From Aquisalinus flavus (GTDB lineage Bacteria; Pseudomonadota; Alphaproteobacteria; Caulobacterales; Parvularculaceae), in contig NZ_CP042288.1 in assembly GCF_022559625.1 (NCBI RefSeq), forward strand, positions 1,078,409-1,142,408: a stretch of DNA of 64,000 bases, written 5' to 3'. Each line of letters begins with the position of its first letter. Positions within the stretch are counted from its first letter, which is position 1. The position numbers and the translations under genes are program-made. Below, piece by piece: positions 39,284 through 49,392 of this stretch. Under the pieces are notes generated by a model. That model made no database searches and was not told where the DNA came from. It worked only from the letters and a program-made list of their open reading frames with translations.

Positions 39284-39583
39284 TATCAGCTTCCTTTCTT
39301 GTGAGAATGTCTTGTGGCCTGTTTGGATATCTTGAAATGAATGATCAAGTGAATTGCTCGTTGCAGCAGCGTTTTATCTACTAGACATGTTGCTAAATGC
39401 TTACAACGTATAAATAGTTGCATTCATTTAAGATTAAAATACTGGCTCGAGAATTACTGTAATCGCCGCAACCCGAAAGTCCGGTACCGCTTCCTTTGGG
39501 CGCGGGGCTGATCCCTCGAATCGGATTGTCCTCAGCGGCTCAGGTCTGTATATGCGTGCGTAAATGACAGTATGGAGGCCATC
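39284..39583. promoter_or_regulatory. AT-rich divergent control region between mucR and glyA
   Basis: The 300-base gap holds no gene I can support. Its middle, about 39365-39445, is strongly AT-rich with several TA steps (for example TATAAATAGTTG and TTTAAGATTAAAATA), unlike the rest of the window. MucR proteins bind such AT-rich TA-step DNA, so autoregulation is plausible but not shown. I saw no recognised riboswitch before glyA. Confidence 0.4.
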
Positions 39584-40882
39584 ATGAGCGCGACACCATC
39601 CCACCAGGGTAAACAGGACGGGTTTTTCTCTTCATCCCTGAAAGACAGTGACCCTGTGCTGTTCGGCTTTATGCAGGATGAACTGCATCGTCAACAGGAA
39701 CAGATCGAACTCATCGCCTCGGAAAACATCGTTTCGCGCGCCGTGCTTGAAGCACAGGGATCGGTTCTGACGAACAAATATGCCGAGGGTTATCCGGGCA
39801 AGCGCTACTATGGTGGCTGCGAGTCCGTCGACGAAGTCGAAAGGATTGCGATCGAACGGGCCTGCAAGCTCTTCAATTGCGAGGAGGCCGTGGTTCAGCC
39901 GCATTCCGGCAGCCAGGCCAATCAGGCCGTGTTCATGTCGCTGATGCAGCCGGGCGATACCTTCCTGGGCATGGACCTGGCCGCAGGCGGCCACCTGACC
40001 CATGGCAGCAAGGTCAACCAGTCCGGCAAGTGGTTCAATGCCATCCATTACAGTGTCAATGAAGATGACCAGCGCATCGATTATGACGCGGTCGAGGCAT
40101 TGGCCAAAGAGCACAAGCCGAAGGTCATCATTGCCGGCGGCTCGGCCTATTCACGCATCATCGATTTCAAGCGCTTCCGCGAGGTCGCTGACATGGTCGA
40201 TGCGTATCTGATGGTCGACATGGCGCATTTCGCCGGGCTCGTCGCTGGTGGCCACTATCCGAACCCGCTCGACCATGCCCATGTCGCGACGACGACGACG
40301 CACAAGACGCTTCGTGGTCCGCGCGGCGGCATGATCCTGACCAATGACCCGGCGCTAGCCAAGAAATTCCGCTCCGCCATGTTCCCGGGCATCCAGGGCG
40401 GCCCCCTGATGCATGTCATCGCGGGCAAGGCCGCTGCCTTCGGCGAGGCGCTGAAACCCGAATTCAAGACTTACGCAAAGCAGGTCATCGAAAACGCCAA
40501 GGCGATGGCCGAAGTGCTGGTCGATGCCGGTTATGCCGTCGTCTCCGGCGGCACTGACACCCATCTCGCGCTGATCGACCTCCGGCCCAAGGGCGTCAAG
40601 GGCAACATGGCCGAGGAGAGCCTCGAGCGGGCAGGGATCACCTGCAACAAGAATGGCGTCCCGTTCGATCCGGAGAAGCCGGCCATCACCTCAGGCATCC
40701 GGATCGGCTCTCCCGCCGGCACGACCAGGGGCTTCGGGGTCGCCGAATTCCAGGAAGTCGGCCGCCTGATCGCGGAGGTGCTGGACGGACTGGCCGAGAA
40801 CGGCGAGAATAACGCAGAAATCGAAAAGGCGGTGCTGGCCAGGGTGAAAGCGCTCACTGCGCGTTTCCCGATATACAGCTGA
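39584..40882 (+). CDS. glyA: Serine hydroxymethyltransferase
   Basis: A 432-residue PLP enzyme interconverting serine and glycine with tetrahydrofolate. Motifs include [51 protein letters not shown], the PLP lysine in [14 protein letters not shown] and [13 protein letters not shown] near the end. The frame opens at an ATG at 39572, but GGAGG sits ten bases before the ATG at 39584, which I take as the start. Next gene is nrdR at 50 bases. Confidence 0.96.
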   Translation: MSATPSHQGKQDGFFSSSLKDSDPVLFGFMQDELHRQQEQIELIASENIVSRAVLEAQGSVLTNKYAEGYPGKRYYGGCESVDEVERIAIERACKLFNCEEAVVQPHSGSQANQAVFMSLMQPGDTFLGMDLAAGGHLTHGSKVNQSGKWFNAIHYSVNEDDQRIDYDAVEALAKEHKPKVIIAGGSAYSRIIDFKRFREVADMVDAYLMVDMAHFAGLVAGGHYPNPLDHAHVATTTTHKTLRGPRGGMILTNDPALAKKFRSAMFPGIQGGPLMHVIAGKAAAFGEALKPEFKTYAKQVIENAKAMAEVLVDAGYAVVSGGTDTHLALIDLRPKGVKGNMAEESLERAGITCNKNGVPFDPEKPAITSGIRIGSPAGTTRGFGVAEFQEVGRLIAEVLDGLAENGENNAEIEKAVLARVKALTARFPIYS

Positions 40883-40932
40883 GCCGCCTGATCCGGGGCC
40901 AGGACCGGCGCCTGAATACAGGATAAGAATAG

Positions 40933-41406
40933 ATGCGCTGTCCGTTCTGCGGCAATGAAGATACCCAGGTAAAGGACTCTCGGCCGACGGAGGACTCCGC
41001 CGCGATCCGCCGCCGCCGCCAGTGCTCTGCCTGCGGCGGCCGCTTCACGACCTTCGAACGGGTGCAGCTTCGCGAACTGACGATTCTGAAAAACTCCGGC
41101 AAGAAAGTGCCGTTTGATCGCGAGAAGCTGATGCGGTCGATCAATATCGCGACACGCAAGCGCAATATCGACCCGGAACAGCTCGAACAGATGGTCTCCG
41201 GTATCGTCCGCAGGCTTGAATCCCGTGGCGACAGCGAAATTGAGTCGCGCGAGCTGGGCGGTCTCGTTATGCAGGGACTACAGGAACTGGATGATGTGGC
41301 GTTCGTTCGCTATGCCTCCGTTTACAATAATTTCGGCCGGGTCGAGGATTTCGAGAAATTTCTCGGCCGCATGGCCGCCGATGTGAGTAAGGACAGTAAA
41401 GAATGA
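40933..41406 (+). CDS. nrdR: Ribonucleotide reductase transcriptional repressor NrdR
   Basis: A 157-residue repressor. The N-terminal zinc ribbon has [17 protein letters not shown] and [13 protein letters not shown]; the ATP-cone domain follows ([20 protein letters not shown]). It senses dATP/ATP and binds NrdR boxes before nrd genes, which are not in this window. It overlaps nusB by four bases (ATGA) and follows glyA. Confidence 0.96.
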   Translation: MRCPFCGNEDTQVKDSRPTEDSAAIRRRRQCSACGGRFTTFERVQLRELTILKNSGKKVPFDREKLMRSINIATRKRNIDPEQLEQMVSGIVRRLESRGDSEIESRELGGLVMQGLQELDDVAFVRYASVYNNFGRVEDFEKFLGRMAADVSKDSKE

Positions 41407-41900
41407 TGGCTGATGCCATGGACACAACCGCGATCAAAAAGCTTGATCCGATGGACGGGCGCTCGCTCGCGCGGCTCGGTGCCGTGCAGGCGCTCTACCA
41501 GATGGAGCATTCGGGCATCGGCGTGAATGGCGTGATCCGCGAATTCCAGAACTATCGCCTTGGCGGCGAACTGGATGGCGAGGCGATCCGCGATGCAGAC
41601 CCCGACTATTTCGAGGACCTGGTGCGCGGTGTTCTGGAACTCCAGGGCAAGGTCGATCCATTCATCAACAGGCATTTGTCGAAAGGCTGGACTCTCAAGC
41701 GTCTCGACGCAACGGCCCGGGCGATCCTGAGATGCGCTGTCTACGAACTTATCCGCCGATCGGATGTGCCGGCGCGCGTGGTGATCGACCAGAGCGTCGA
41801 GCTCGCCAACGCTTTCTTCGATGAAGGCAGCGACGAGGCCTCTTTCATCAATGCCGTGCTGGACAAGGCCGGGCATGAAGTGCGGCCAGACGAATTTTAA
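41403..41900 (+). CDS. nusB: Transcription antitermination factor NusB
   Basis: A 165-residue all-helical RNA-binding protein needed with NusE for rRNA antitermination. Seen are [13 protein letters not shown] near the N-terminus, [19 protein letters not shown] and the C-terminal [27 protein letters not shown]. Start overlaps the nrdR stop. The order glyA-nrdR-nusB-thiL lacks the rib genes that sit between in some relatives. Confidence 0.93.
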   Translation: MMADAMDTTAIKKLDPMDGRSLARLGAVQALYQMEHSGIGVNGVIREFQNYRLGGELDGEAIRDADPDYFEDLVRGVLELQGKVDPFINRHLSKGWTLKRLDATARAILRCAVYELIRRSDVPARVVIDQSVELANAFFDEGSDEASFINAVLDKAGHEVRPDEF

Positions 41901-41945
41901 CGGCAATAGCAATCAGCCATCTCGCTGAGGAAAGGCTGGCACGGC

Positions 41946-42935
41946 GTGGCGACGAACAGCCGGCTTGGCGAATTCGATATCATCCGGGAGATTTTCCGTC
42001 CCCTTGCCGGGGAGGACGGGTTGAACCTGACGGACGACGTGGCTGTTTTTTCACAACGGGCTGATATCGTCACCAAGGACCTGCTGATTGCCGGCACACA
42101 TTTCCTGGTTGACGATCCTCCCGACCTGATCGCCCGCAAGGCCCTGCGCGCCAATATTTCCGACATCATCTGCAAGGGTGCAAAACCCGCAGGCTATCTC
42201 CTCGGGCTGGCCTTGCCGCGCCTGTGCGATGCCGACTGGCTACAGCGCTTTGCCGATGGCTTGTCCCATGACCAGCAGGTCTTCGATATCCACCTTCTCG
42301 GCGGCGACACGACCCGGCATGCCGGTGATGGTCCTCTGGTCATTTCGATAACGCTGTTCGGAAAGATGACGGAGGGCCTGAGGCCGGTTCTGCGATCCGG
42401 CGCGGCGCCGGGTGACGTGCTGGCTGTGACGGGCACGATCGGCGATGCGGGACTGGGGCTGGCGGTTGCACAGGCAGATCTTCGGCTCGATCCGGAGGCA
42501 GATGAATTCCTGATGCGACGCTACCGTGTGCCGGTACTGCGCCAGGAACTGGCGCCCGCGATTGCCATTAGCGCCTCCGCATCCCTCGACATATCTGACG
42601 GCCTCATCGCCGATGCAGGGCATATCGCGTCAGCCTCCGCGTTGCGGATCGATCTCGATCTCGACAAAATGCCCCTCTCGCCTGCGGCGCAATCATGGGT
42701 CTCACAGCAGGCCGACACGGCGTTGGCCCTGTCACAGCTGGCGTCTTTCGGCGACGATTACGAGATCCTGTTCACTGCCCCTGCGCCACGGATGATTGCC
42801 CTCAAGGCAAGGGCGGCTGACAGCGGCGTCACCGTGACCGTCATCGGACAGTGCCGCGAAGGCGAGGGAGTAGCTGTTCTGTCCGGCGGAAAGGAAATAA
42901 CCCCGCCGAAACGGGGTCATGACCATTTTGCCTGA
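41946..42935 (+). CDS. thiL: Thiamine-phosphate kinase
   Basis: A 329-residue enzyme that phosphorylates thiamine monophosphate to the diphosphate cofactor. It has the PurM-like pattern GEFDIIREIFRPLAG, NLTDDVAVF (metal/ATP aspartates), GTHFLVDDPPDLIARKALRA, LLGGDTTR and LDISDGLIADAGHI with FGDDYEILFT. The start is a GTG at 41946 with GAGGAAAGG upstream. It follows nusB by 45 bases. Confidence 0.94.
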   Translation: MATNSRLGEFDIIREIFRPLAGEDGLNLTDDVAVFSQRADIVTKDLLIAGTHFLVDDPPDLIARKALRANISDIICKGAKPAGYLLGLALPRLCDADWLQRFADGLSHDQQVFDIHLLGGDTTRHAGDGPLVISITLFGKMTEGLRPVLRSGAAPGDVLAVTGTIGDAGLGLAVAQADLRLDPEADEFLMRRYRVPVLRQELAPAIAISASASLDISDGLIADAGHIASASALRIDLDLDKMPLSPAAQSWVSQQADTALALSQLASFGDDYEILFTAPAPRMIALKARAADSGVTVTVIGQCREGEGVAVLSGGKEITPPKRGHDHFA

Positions 42936-42947
42936 GGGCTGACGCTA

Positions 42948-43409
42948 TCAGCGCTGATCCTGTCCGGGGACCTGTGGGCCCTGCGTTGGCGGCAGCTGGC
43001 CGACAGAGCCGACGAGCTGTTCGATGAAGGTCAGCTGCTTGCCGCGGGTCGGCGTTTCACGATCGACGAGATTGATGTTCATCGCATCATCCAGGGCATA
43101 GGTCTCGACCGCCGTCACGCTGCCTTCATTGTCGAAATTGAAGGCAACCACCTGCCGGTTTGTGGTCTGGGTGCGAAAAAAGGCGCGGGCATTGGTCGTC
43201 ATGGTGACGTAATACCAGGTGTTATCGTTCAGGGCCGGGCGCAGTGTCGGCTCGCCATATCGGGCAAGGACGCTCTCGCGGGAGTCGAGTCCCTGTTCGG
43301 CAGTCAGTTCGGTTTCGCCCCGCTCGATAATGTAGCCGTGGCGGGCCCGCGTGGAAACGCAGGCGCTGAGCGCGATAATGACAGCGACAAGCGTGATGGC
43401 ACGTAACAT
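42948..43409 (-). CDS. bamE: Outer membrane protein assembly factor BamE
   Basis: A 153-residue lipoprotein with lipobox A-L-S-A-C near residue 16. The SmpA/OmlA fold is seen in TAEQGLDSRESVLARYGEPT, the NDNTWYYVTM strand and VVAFNFDNEGSVTAVETY. BamE helps the BAM complex insert beta-barrels. The C-terminal tail PPTQGPQVPGQDQR is Pro/Gln-rich. It is divergent from the ubiquinol-cytochrome c chaperone gene, an arrangement I know from relatives. Confidence 0.9.
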   Translation of the reverse strand: MLRAITLVAVIIALSACVSTRARHGYIIERGETELTAEQGLDSRESVLARYGEPTLRPALNDNTWYYVTMTTNARAFFRTQTTNRQVVAFNFDNEGSVTAVETYALDDAMNINLVDRETPTRGKQLTFIEQLVGSVGQLPPTQGPQVPGQDQR

Positions 43410-43531
43410 AGAGAAGACCTGTTCCTAAACGCAGATAATTGACTATCTCTTTACCTCGATAGCGAAGTGTTTGCCAAGCCCGGGCGGCGTTTGGCATATG
43501 ACAAAGATTCAATGTAGCACGCAGGAGCATC

Positions 43532-44089
43532 ATGCTTTCCCGATTTTTCAAGAAAGACAGAACCAGAGACAGGGCGCGTGAACTCTACCGCGACATCATC
43601 GTTCAGGCGCGCAAGCCGGCATTTTACGAGGCCGGGGTTCCGGATACCGTCGATGGGCGTTTTGACATGATCTGCCTTCACATGTTTCTCGTCATGCGGC
43701 GGCTGAAACCTGAGGAGGGCCGGACCTCGGAATTCTCGCAGGCCCTGTTCGACGTCATGTTCAAGAATATGGACGATTCCCTGCGCGAGATGGGGGTCGG
43801 CGATCTCATCGTCGGCAAGCGCGTGCGCAAGCTGGCAGAGGATTTTTATGGTCGCATCAATGCCTATGACCGCGCGCTGAATGATGAGGAAGAGAGTGCC
43901 CTGGCCGATGCCCTGAGCCGGAACATCCTCGGCCTGCCGGGTGACGAAGCCGAGGCCCGGGAGGTAGCGCAACCGCTGGCCGCCTATGTCCGCCAGGCCG
44001 CCGCAACACTCGGCAATCAGAAAGTGGAACGCCTGATGCTCGGCTTTGTCAGTTTTCCTGAGCCCGCCATGACAGGAGCAACCGCCTGA
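43532..44089 (+). CDS. Ubiquinol-cytochrome c chaperone family protein
   Basis: A 185-residue homologue of yeast Cbp3 (UBCC domain) that assists cytochrome bc1 assembly. Conserved features are YRDIIVQARKPAFYEAGVPD, GRFDMICLHMFLVMRRLK, FSQALFDVMFKNMDDSLREM and the motif VGKRVRKLAEDFYGRINAYD. It shares one base with the following DUF177 gene. Confidence 0.92.
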   Translation: MLSRFFKKDRTRDRARELYRDIIVQARKPAFYEAGVPDTVDGRFDMICLHMFLVMRRLKPEEGRTSEFSQALFDVMFKNMDDSLREMGVGDLIVGKRVRKLAEDFYGRINAYDRALNDEEESALADALSRNILGLPGDEAEAREVAQPLAAYVRQAAATLGNQKVERLMLGFVSFPEPAMTGATA

Positions 44090-44616
44090 TGATAGACCAT
44101 CTCACCGATCAAAAGCCGGATAATGGCTTCGAAAAACCGATCCGGATCGACGACATCTCCCCCCGACCGAAATCGTACACTGTCGTCTTTCCGGAGAATG
44201 CGCTCCAAAAGGTGGCGCACAGGCTGGAGACCGAATCCGCCTCATCCGTCGAGGCATCTTTCGAGATCAGCCGCAGCGGTCAGATCATCCTGATCGAGGG
44301 CCATGTGAAGGCACAGCTCGTCCGAACCTGCGTCACAAGTCTTGAGCCGATGGATGAAGGCATCGACGATGATTTTTCCTTCGAACTTGAAGTGGTTGAT
44401 GAAGTGCCGGACCTCGCCGGCGAGGTGGAGATCGATATCGAAGCGCCCGACCCGATCACGGGCGACACGATCGACCTCGCCGAGCAGGCCGTCCAGCAGG
44501 TGTCGCTCGCCATGGAGCCGTTCCCGCGCAAGGAGGGGGCCGAACCGGTGAAGGACGAGGCGGAGCAGCCATCATTGTCGCCGTTCGCTTCGCTCAAATC
44601 GCTCAAGCAGGATTAG
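44089..44616 (+). CDS. DUF177/YceD family protein
   Basis: A 175-residue protein matching DUF177: FEISRSGQIILIEGHVKAQL, VRTCVTSLEPMDEGID, and the acidic conserved tail IEAPDPITGDTIDLAEQA. In most bacteria the family precedes rpmF and plsX and is linked to 23S rRNA or ribosome assembly. Here plsX follows after 102 bases with no rpmF. The C-terminus is low complexity. It overlaps the preceding chaperone gene by one base. Confidence 0.88.
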   Translation: MIDHLTDQKPDNGFEKPIRIDDISPRPKSYTVVFPENALQKVAHRLETESASSVEASFEISRSGQIILIEGHVKAQLVRTCVTSLEPMDEGIDDDFSFELEVVDEVPDLAGEVEIDIEAPDPITGDTIDLAEQAVQQVSLAMEPFPRKEGAEPVKDEAEQPSLSPFASLKSLKQD

Positions 44617-44718
44617 CAATTTCGGTCAACCGGGGGTAAGAGGCGTCTCCCTGTCCATTGCGCGACGGGAAAGACTCTGTATTTTGCACACACCCGCTAC
44701 TGAAACGTTTGGAACAGT

Positions 44719-45810
44719 ATGACCACAGATCTGTCGATCGCCGTAGACGTGATGGGGGGAGATGGCGGCCTCTCAGCCATGTTGAACGGCTGCGCCAAGG
44801 CGCTGAACGAGGGACTGAAGTCTAGGCTCGTCCTCGTCGGTAACGAGGCCGAGTTGCGCCGCATCATCGCCGAGGAAAAAATTGCTTTTCCCGATGGCCG
44901 CTACGACATCATCCATGCCGACGGCGTCATCACGATGGACGACAAGCCGAGCCAGGCCGTGCGCCGCGGCCGCAATACCTCCATGTGGAACGCGATCAAG
45001 ACGGTCAAGGAAGGCCAGACGGCGGCTGTCGTCTCCTGCGGCAACACCGGCGCGCTGATGGCAATGTCCGTGATGCAGCTGCGCATGATCGAAGGGGTCG
45101 ACCGCCCGGCGATCACGGCTCTCTGGCCGACAATGAAAGACGGCAAGACGGTGGTGCTTGATGTCGGCGCCAATGTCGAGGCAACCGCCGAGCAACTGGT
45201 CCAGTTTGCGATCATGGGCGAGGCCTATTATCGCGCCATGACGGGCAAGGCAAAGCCGGTCGTTGGCCTGCTCAACGTCGGCGCCGAAGAGCTTAAGGGG
45301 CATGAACTGATCCGCACCGCTGCCCTGACCCTGCGCGATGCCGACCCCGAAATGGAATTTGCCGGTTTCGTCGAGGGTGACGACATTGCCAAGGGCACGG
45401 TCGATGTCGTCGTGACCGACGGGTTTACCGGTAATATTGCCCTGAAAGCGGCTGAGGGGACGGCTCGGATGATCGCCGGCTGGGTGCGTGAGGCCGTGAC
45501 ATCCAATCTTGCCGCGAAACTCGGGGCTCTGCTGATGTATGGCGGCCTGTCGAAAATGCGGTCGAAGGCAAACCCGTCCAACGTCAATGGCGCGCCATTG
45601 CTCGGCCTCAACGGGCTGGTGATCAAAAGCCATGGCGGGGCTGACGCCGAAGGCGTCGCATCGGCCTTGAAAGTTGCTGACAGTCTGGTACGCCAACCGT
45701 TCCAGGACGAAATCAAGTCTACCATCGCCAAGGTCAAGGCACGGGCAGAAAAGCTTCCGCCAGCCAGCGAGACAGACGACAGCGGCGAACCGCGAGAGGC
45801 AGTAGTTTAA
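44719..45810 (+). CDS. plsX: Phosphate acyltransferase PlsX
   Basis: A 363-residue peripheral membrane enzyme that converts acyl-ACP to acyl-phosphate for phospholipid synthesis. It begins [13 protein letters not shown] and shows [53 protein letters not shown] and [19 protein letters not shown]. Its stop shares one base with the fabH start. Confidence 0.95.
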   Translation: MTTDLSIAVDVMGGDGGLSAMLNGCAKALNEGLKSRLVLVGNEAELRRIIAEEKIAFPDGRYDIIHADGVITMDDKPSQAVRRGRNTSMWNAIKTVKEGQTAAVVSCGNTGALMAMSVMQLRMIEGVDRPAITALWPTMKDGKTVVLDVGANVEATAEQLVQFAIMGEAYYRAMTGKAKPVVGLLNVGAEELKGHELIRTAALTLRDADPEMEFAGFVEGDDIAKGTVDVVVTDGFTGNIALKAAEGTARMIAGWVREAVTSNLAAKLGALLMYGGLSKMRSKANPSNVNGAPLLGLNGLVIKSHGGADAEGVASALKVADSLVRQPFQDEIKSTIAKVKARAEKLPPASETDDSGEPREAVV

Positions 45811-46781
45811 TGAGTTTGAAGGCTGTGGTCGAAGGGGTTGGTGGATATCTGCCAGACCGTGTCGTGACGAATGACGAACTGGCTGCCCGGGTCGACACGA
45901 GTGACGAGTGGATTACCGAACGCACCGGCATCCGTCAGCGCCATGTCGCTGCTGAAGGACAGAGAACCTCCGATCTCGCCACCGAGGCCGGCCGCCGTGC
46001 GATGGACCATGCCGGTGTCGGGCCGGATGATATCGACCTCGTGATCATAGCCACGGCAACGCCTGACCTGACTTTTCCTGCAACCGCTGCCATTACCCAG
46101 GCAAAGCTCGGCATTACGGCGGGTGCCGCTTTCGATATCCAGGCGGTCTGCACCGGTTTCGTCTATGCCCTCTCGATCGCCGAAAAATTCCTCGTCAGCG
46201 GACAACACAAGCGGGCGCTGGTGATCGGCGCTGAGACCTTCTCGCGCATCCTCGACTGGGAAGATCGCGGCACCTGCGTGCTGTTTGGCGATGGTGCCGG
46301 TGCCTTTGTCGTCTCTGCCATGGATGAGGACGAAGCCAATGGCCGCGGCATCCTTTCCAGCTATCTGCGCTGCGATGGTCGCTTGACCGAGCTACTCTAT
46401 GTCGATGGCGGCGTCTCCGCGACCGGCACGATCGGGCACCTGCGGATGCAGGGCAACAAGGTGTTCAAGGAAGCCGTCAATAAGATCTCAGAGGCGATGG
46501 AAGGCGCTGCCGCTGCTGCCGGCATCGATCCGACGACCGTCGACTGGTTCGTCCCCCACCAGGCGAACCAGCGCATCATCAATGGCGTCGCCAAGAAACT
46601 CGACCTGCGCGACGACCAGGTGATTTCCACAATAGCGATGCACGGCAACACCTCTGCCGCCTCAATCCCGCTCGCCTTCAACGAGGCCGTGAAGGACGGC
46701 AAGTTCAAGCGCGGCGACCTGATCATGCTGGAAGGCATGGGTGGCGGGCTGACCTGGGGCGCCGCATTACTACGCTACTAG
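45810..46781 (+). CDS. fabH: 3-oxoacyl-ACP synthase III
   Basis: A 323-residue thiolase-fold enzyme that starts fatty acid elongation with acetyl-CoA and malonyl-ACP. The triad is Cys in [15 protein letters not shown] (about residue 113), His in [11 protein letters not shown] and Asn in [13 protein letters not shown]. The [13 protein letters not shown] and final [15 protein letters not shown] blocks are standard. plsX, fabH, ihfA and a MerR gene form a run known from this class. Confidence 0.96.
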   Translation: MSLKAVVEGVGGYLPDRVVTNDELAARVDTSDEWITERTGIRQRHVAAEGQRTSDLATEAGRRAMDHAGVGPDDIDLVIIATATPDLTFPATAAITQAKLGITAGAAFDIQAVCTGFVYALSIAEKFLVSGQHKRALVIGAETFSRILDWEDRGTCVLFGDGAGAFVVSAMDEDEANGRGILSSYLRCDGRLTELLYVDGGVSATGTIGHLRMQGNKVFKEAVNKISEAMEGAAAAAGIDPTTVDWFVPHQANQRIINGVAKKLDLRDDQVISTIAMHGNTSAASIPLAFNEAVKDGKFKRGDLIMLEGMGGGLTWGAALLRY

Positions 46782-46838
46782 GCCTGTTTCTGCGCCGCTA
46801 AATTCCCTTTTTTTCAAGGACTTATAAGCTTTCCTTGG

Positions 46839-46867
46839 TTGACCGCCGTGACTTTAGGCTGTTTAAT
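46839..46867 (+). promoter_or_regulatory. Candidate sigma-70 promoter for ihfA
   Basis: TTGACC (46839-46844) and TTTAAT (46862-46867) are separated by 17 bases, 29 bases before the ihfA ATG. The position and spacing fit a housekeeping promoter, but nothing tests it here. A CAAGG/CCTTG inverted repeat lies just upstream around a palindrome CTTATAAG. Confidence 0.5.
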
Positions 46868-46895
46868 CCTAAGCCTCACCGATTGAGGAACGAGC

Positions 46896-47219
46896 ATGTC
46901 AGGCAAAACACTCACGCGGGCCGACCTTACCGAAGCCGTCTACCGGAATGTCGGTCTCTCCCGTAACGAGTCCGCTGAACTGGTGGAAACGATCCTCGAA
47001 ACCATGGCTGGAAAACTCGAGACAGGCGAGACCGTGAAGCTCTCTTCGTTCGGCACGTTTTCCGTTCGTGAAAAGAACCAGCGAATCGGGCGCAATCCCA
47101 AGACCGGAGAGGAAGTGCCCATCAAACCGCGACGGGTGCTGACGTTCCGTCCATCCCATGTCCTCAAGGACCAGATCAACGACTCCATGCGTGCCCTCAA
47201 TGGCAAGGCGGCGGACTAG
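46896..47219 (+). CDS. ihfA: Integration host factor alpha subunit
   Basis: A 107-residue DNA-bending protein. It has the HU/IHF fold signatures [40 protein letters not shown], and the beta-arm [20 protein letters not shown] bends DNA at promoters and origins with the beta subunit encoded elsewhere. It precedes the MerR gene by 11 bases. A candidate promoter is just upstream. Confidence 0.95.
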   Translation: MSGKTLTRADLTEAVYRNVGLSRNESAELVETILETMAGKLETGETVKLSSFGTFSVREKNQRIGRNPKTGEEVPIKPRRVLTFRPSHVLKDQINDSMRALNGKAAD

Positions 47220-47230
47220 GCCGCTCAATT

Positions 47231-47725
47231 ATGGCGAAAGCACCGGACGCATTCAGAACCATCAGCGAAGCGGCGGAGCAGCTCGACCTGCCCCAGCACG
47301 TATTGCGCCATTGGGAAGATGTGTTCGGCACCATCCGGCCGATGCGCCGGGCAGGGGGACGGCGTTATTATCGCAGCTATGACCTGGAGCTGCTGAATGG
47401 CGTCAAGACCCTTCTGTACAAGGAACAGTACACTACCAAGGGCGTACAGAAGATTTTCAAGGATAATGGTGCCCAGTTCGTCGCGGAGATCGGCCGCCGC
47501 GCCTTTGCCGGTGAAGAGATCGAGATGAAGCCGGCCCCGGCGGACGATGAGGACGGGCAGGACGATGCACCGGCGCGCGCCATCCCGGCGATCCGGGAGG
47601 AAGATCATGTCGTGATCTCGAAGGAGACCCTGCGCGACCTGCTCAGGCGGCTCGAGGCGGTGCAGGACAATCTCGACGAGGCGACGCTGGCGATCGACAC
47701 GATCGTCGCGCTGGACGAGAGCTGA
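47231..47725 (+). CDS. MerR-family transcriptional regulator
   Basis: A 164-residue regulator with N-terminal winged helix RTISEAAEQLDLPQHVLRHWE and the second segment GGRRYYRSYDLELLNGVK, then a short helical dimer region and an acidic linker (PADDEDGQDDAPAR). No C-terminal metal or drug site is seen. Its target is unknown. The conserved position after ihfA suggests a long-standing housekeeping regulator of this class. Confidence 0.9.
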   Translation: MAKAPDAFRTISEAAEQLDLPQHVLRHWEDVFGTIRPMRRAGGRRYYRSYDLELLNGVKTLLYKEQYTTKGVQKIFKDNGAQFVAEIGRRAFAGEEIEMKPAPADDEDGQDDAPARAIPAIREEDHVVISKETLRDLLRRLEAVQDNLDEATLAIDTIVALDES

Positions 47726-47754
47726 GGTGCTTCTGCTTTGCCGGATGAGAAAAA

Positions 47755-47831
47755 TGGTCGGAGCGGCCGGATTTGAACCGACGACCCCTACACCCCCAGT
47801 GTAGTGCGCTACCAGACTGCGCTACGCTCCG
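47755..47831 (-). tRNA. tRNA-Pro (anticodon GGG)
   Basis: On the minus strand the acceptor arms CGGAGCG and CGCTCCG pair, followed by discriminator A and an encoded CCA. The anticodon arm CTACA-CTGGGGG-TGTAG gives GGG. The T loop reads TTCAAAT, and the length is 77 bases. Confidence 0.96.
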
Positions 47832-47936
47832 ACATTCGCCGGCGGGTCATCCCGGCGAGGGGCGGACTATATGTCGGTCGACCATGGCACGCAACAACTC
47901 ATCGACGCTTCAGAGCAGGTTTTTGGCGGGCTCTTT

Positions 47937-48155
47937 TCAGTCGTCCGTGTCATCGACTGGCCGGTTCATCCACGCCATGGCAGGCTTCAGAGGGAACGCC
48001 CAGATGGTGCCCATGATGACGTAATAGACGAGATACACTGCCCAGTGATCGGGAATGTGATCGGCAATCGTCACGACGATCCCGGCATAGATCAGCAGCG
48101 CTGGCAGGAACAGGATCAGGCCGATCAGCTTCTTTGTTCTGGGGTGCAGTTTCAT
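47937..48155 (-). CDS. DUF2842 small membrane protein
   Basis: A 72-residue protein with a basic start (MKLHPRTKKLIG), two membrane helices (LILFLPALLIYAGIVVTIA and AVYLVYYVIMGTIWAFPLKP) and a conserved end PAMAWMNRP. This matches DUF2842 as I recall it, a family of alphaproteobacterial membrane proteins of unknown function. It is divergent from the heme A synthase gene, which may suggest a link to oxidase assembly. Confidence 0.8.
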   Translation of the reverse strand: MKLHPRTKKLIGLILFLPALLIYAGIVVTIADHIPDHWAVYLVYYVIMGTIWAFPLKPAMAWMNRPVDDTDD

Positions 48156-48186
48156 CTCTTGTCTTTCGGGTCAGGGGCGCGGCGCT

Positions 48187-49392
48187 ATGGCACTTGCCCG
48201 TCTCGAAGGCTCTCTATATGGCGATGGCATGAACAAGTCACCCGTCACAGAAGCCGCAGGCGGCGCCACGCCGGCAGCGGCGCTTGAAGAAAAGGCACAG
48301 GCCCGCGCCGGGTCTTTTCCCGTTCGCCAGTTCTATGGCGCGCACGACCAGCGCACCGCCAGGCGCATGGCCATTTGGCTCTACGTGATGTGCGGTCTCG
48401 TCGCGGCGATCGTCACTGTCGGCGGCGCGACGCGGCTGACGGATTCAGGGCTGTCGATCACCGAATGGGACGTCATCATGGGGGCATTCCCGCCCATTGG
48501 TGAGCAGGCCTGGATGGAAGAGTTCGAGAAATATCGCCAGATCCCCGAATATCAGCGGGTCAACAAGGGCATGAGCCTCGAGGAATTCAAGACGATCTAT
48601 TGGTGGGAATGGGGCCATCGCAATCTCGGCCGGTTTATCGGCATGGCCTATCTCATCCCTTGGCTGGTCTTCCTGTTTTCCGGCGCAATGAAAACGACCG
48701 CCCTTAAAGTGAAAACCGGCGCCGGGATCGTGCTCATCGGTCTGCAAGGGGCGCTCGGCTGGTACATGGTGTCCTCCGGTCTTGTCGATCGGGTCGATGT
48801 CAGCCAATACCGGCTTGCGGCGCATCTGGGGCTGGCGTTCTGCATCTTCGGATACTTCCTCTGGCTCGCTTTCAATCTCAGCCTGCACAGCCGTGCGGGT
48901 GAGGTGTCAGGCGAGCGGCAAAAATTCTGGCTTGCAACGGTGCTGTTCGGCGCCCTGATGGGACTGCAGATCCTTTTGGGCGCACTCGTCGCGGGGCTGC
49001 GGGCGGGCAAGGCCTATACTTCGTGGCCGCTGATGAATGGCGAGTTCTTCCCGAGCGGATATTTCTCGGCCAATCCAGGATTCCATGACCTGTTCGAGAC
49101 GATGGCCGCGGTTCAATTCAACCACCGGATCGGTGCCTATCTGGTCTTCGCGGCGGCCATCGCCCTCTGGCTCTCCATGGCAAGGGCTGGCAAACCATTC
49201 CGGAAACGGGCAGGGCTCATCGTGATGGGGGTTTTCTTCCAGATGCTGCTCGGCATCTGGACGATCGTGGCGGCGGTGCCGGTCTCCGTCGCGCTGCTGC
49301 ACCAGCTTGGCGCGCTCGTCCTGATTGCGGCTGTTCTTTACAATGCCTTTCACCTCAAGGCATCGCCCATGGCGCAAGCAAGCGCGACCTAA
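48187..49392 (+). CDS. ctaA: Heme A synthase (CtaA/Cox15)
   Basis: A 401-residue (or 387) inner-membrane enzyme that oxidises the methyl of heme O to heme A for cytochrome aa3 oxidase. Eight helices are visible, with histidine motifs in WWEWGHRNLGRFIG, YRLAAHLGLAFCI, AAVQFNHRIGAYLVFA and VALLHQLGALVLI. GGATRLTDSGLSITEW is the family hallmark. The start may be the ATG at 48187 or at 48229, and neither has a strong ribosome site. Its last few bases overlap the convergent lipoprotein gene. Confidence 0.94.
   Translation: MALARLEGSLYGDGMNKSPVTEAAGGATPAAALEEKAQARAGSFPVRQFYGAHDQRTARRMAIWLYVMCGLVAAIVTVGGATRLTDSGLSITEWDVIMGAFPPIGEQAWMEEFEKYRQIPEYQRVNKGMSLEEFKTIYWWEWGHRNLGRFIGMAYLIPWLVFLFSGAMKTTALKVKTGAGIVLIGLQGALGWYMVSSGLVDRVDVSQYRLAAHLGLAFCIFGYFLWLAFNLSLHSRAGEVSGERQKFWLATVLFGALMGLQILLGALVAGLRAGKAYTSWPLMNGEFFPSGYFSANPGFHDLFETMAAVQFNHRIGAYLVFAAAIALWLSMARAGKPFRKRAGLIVMGVFFQMLLGIWTIVAAVPVSVALLHQLGALVLIAAVLYNAFHLKASPMAQASAT

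Noticed and set aside
39450-39583. Glycine or tetrahydrofolate riboswitch before glyA
   Set aside because: No recognisable conserved core or tandem aptamer was found by eye.
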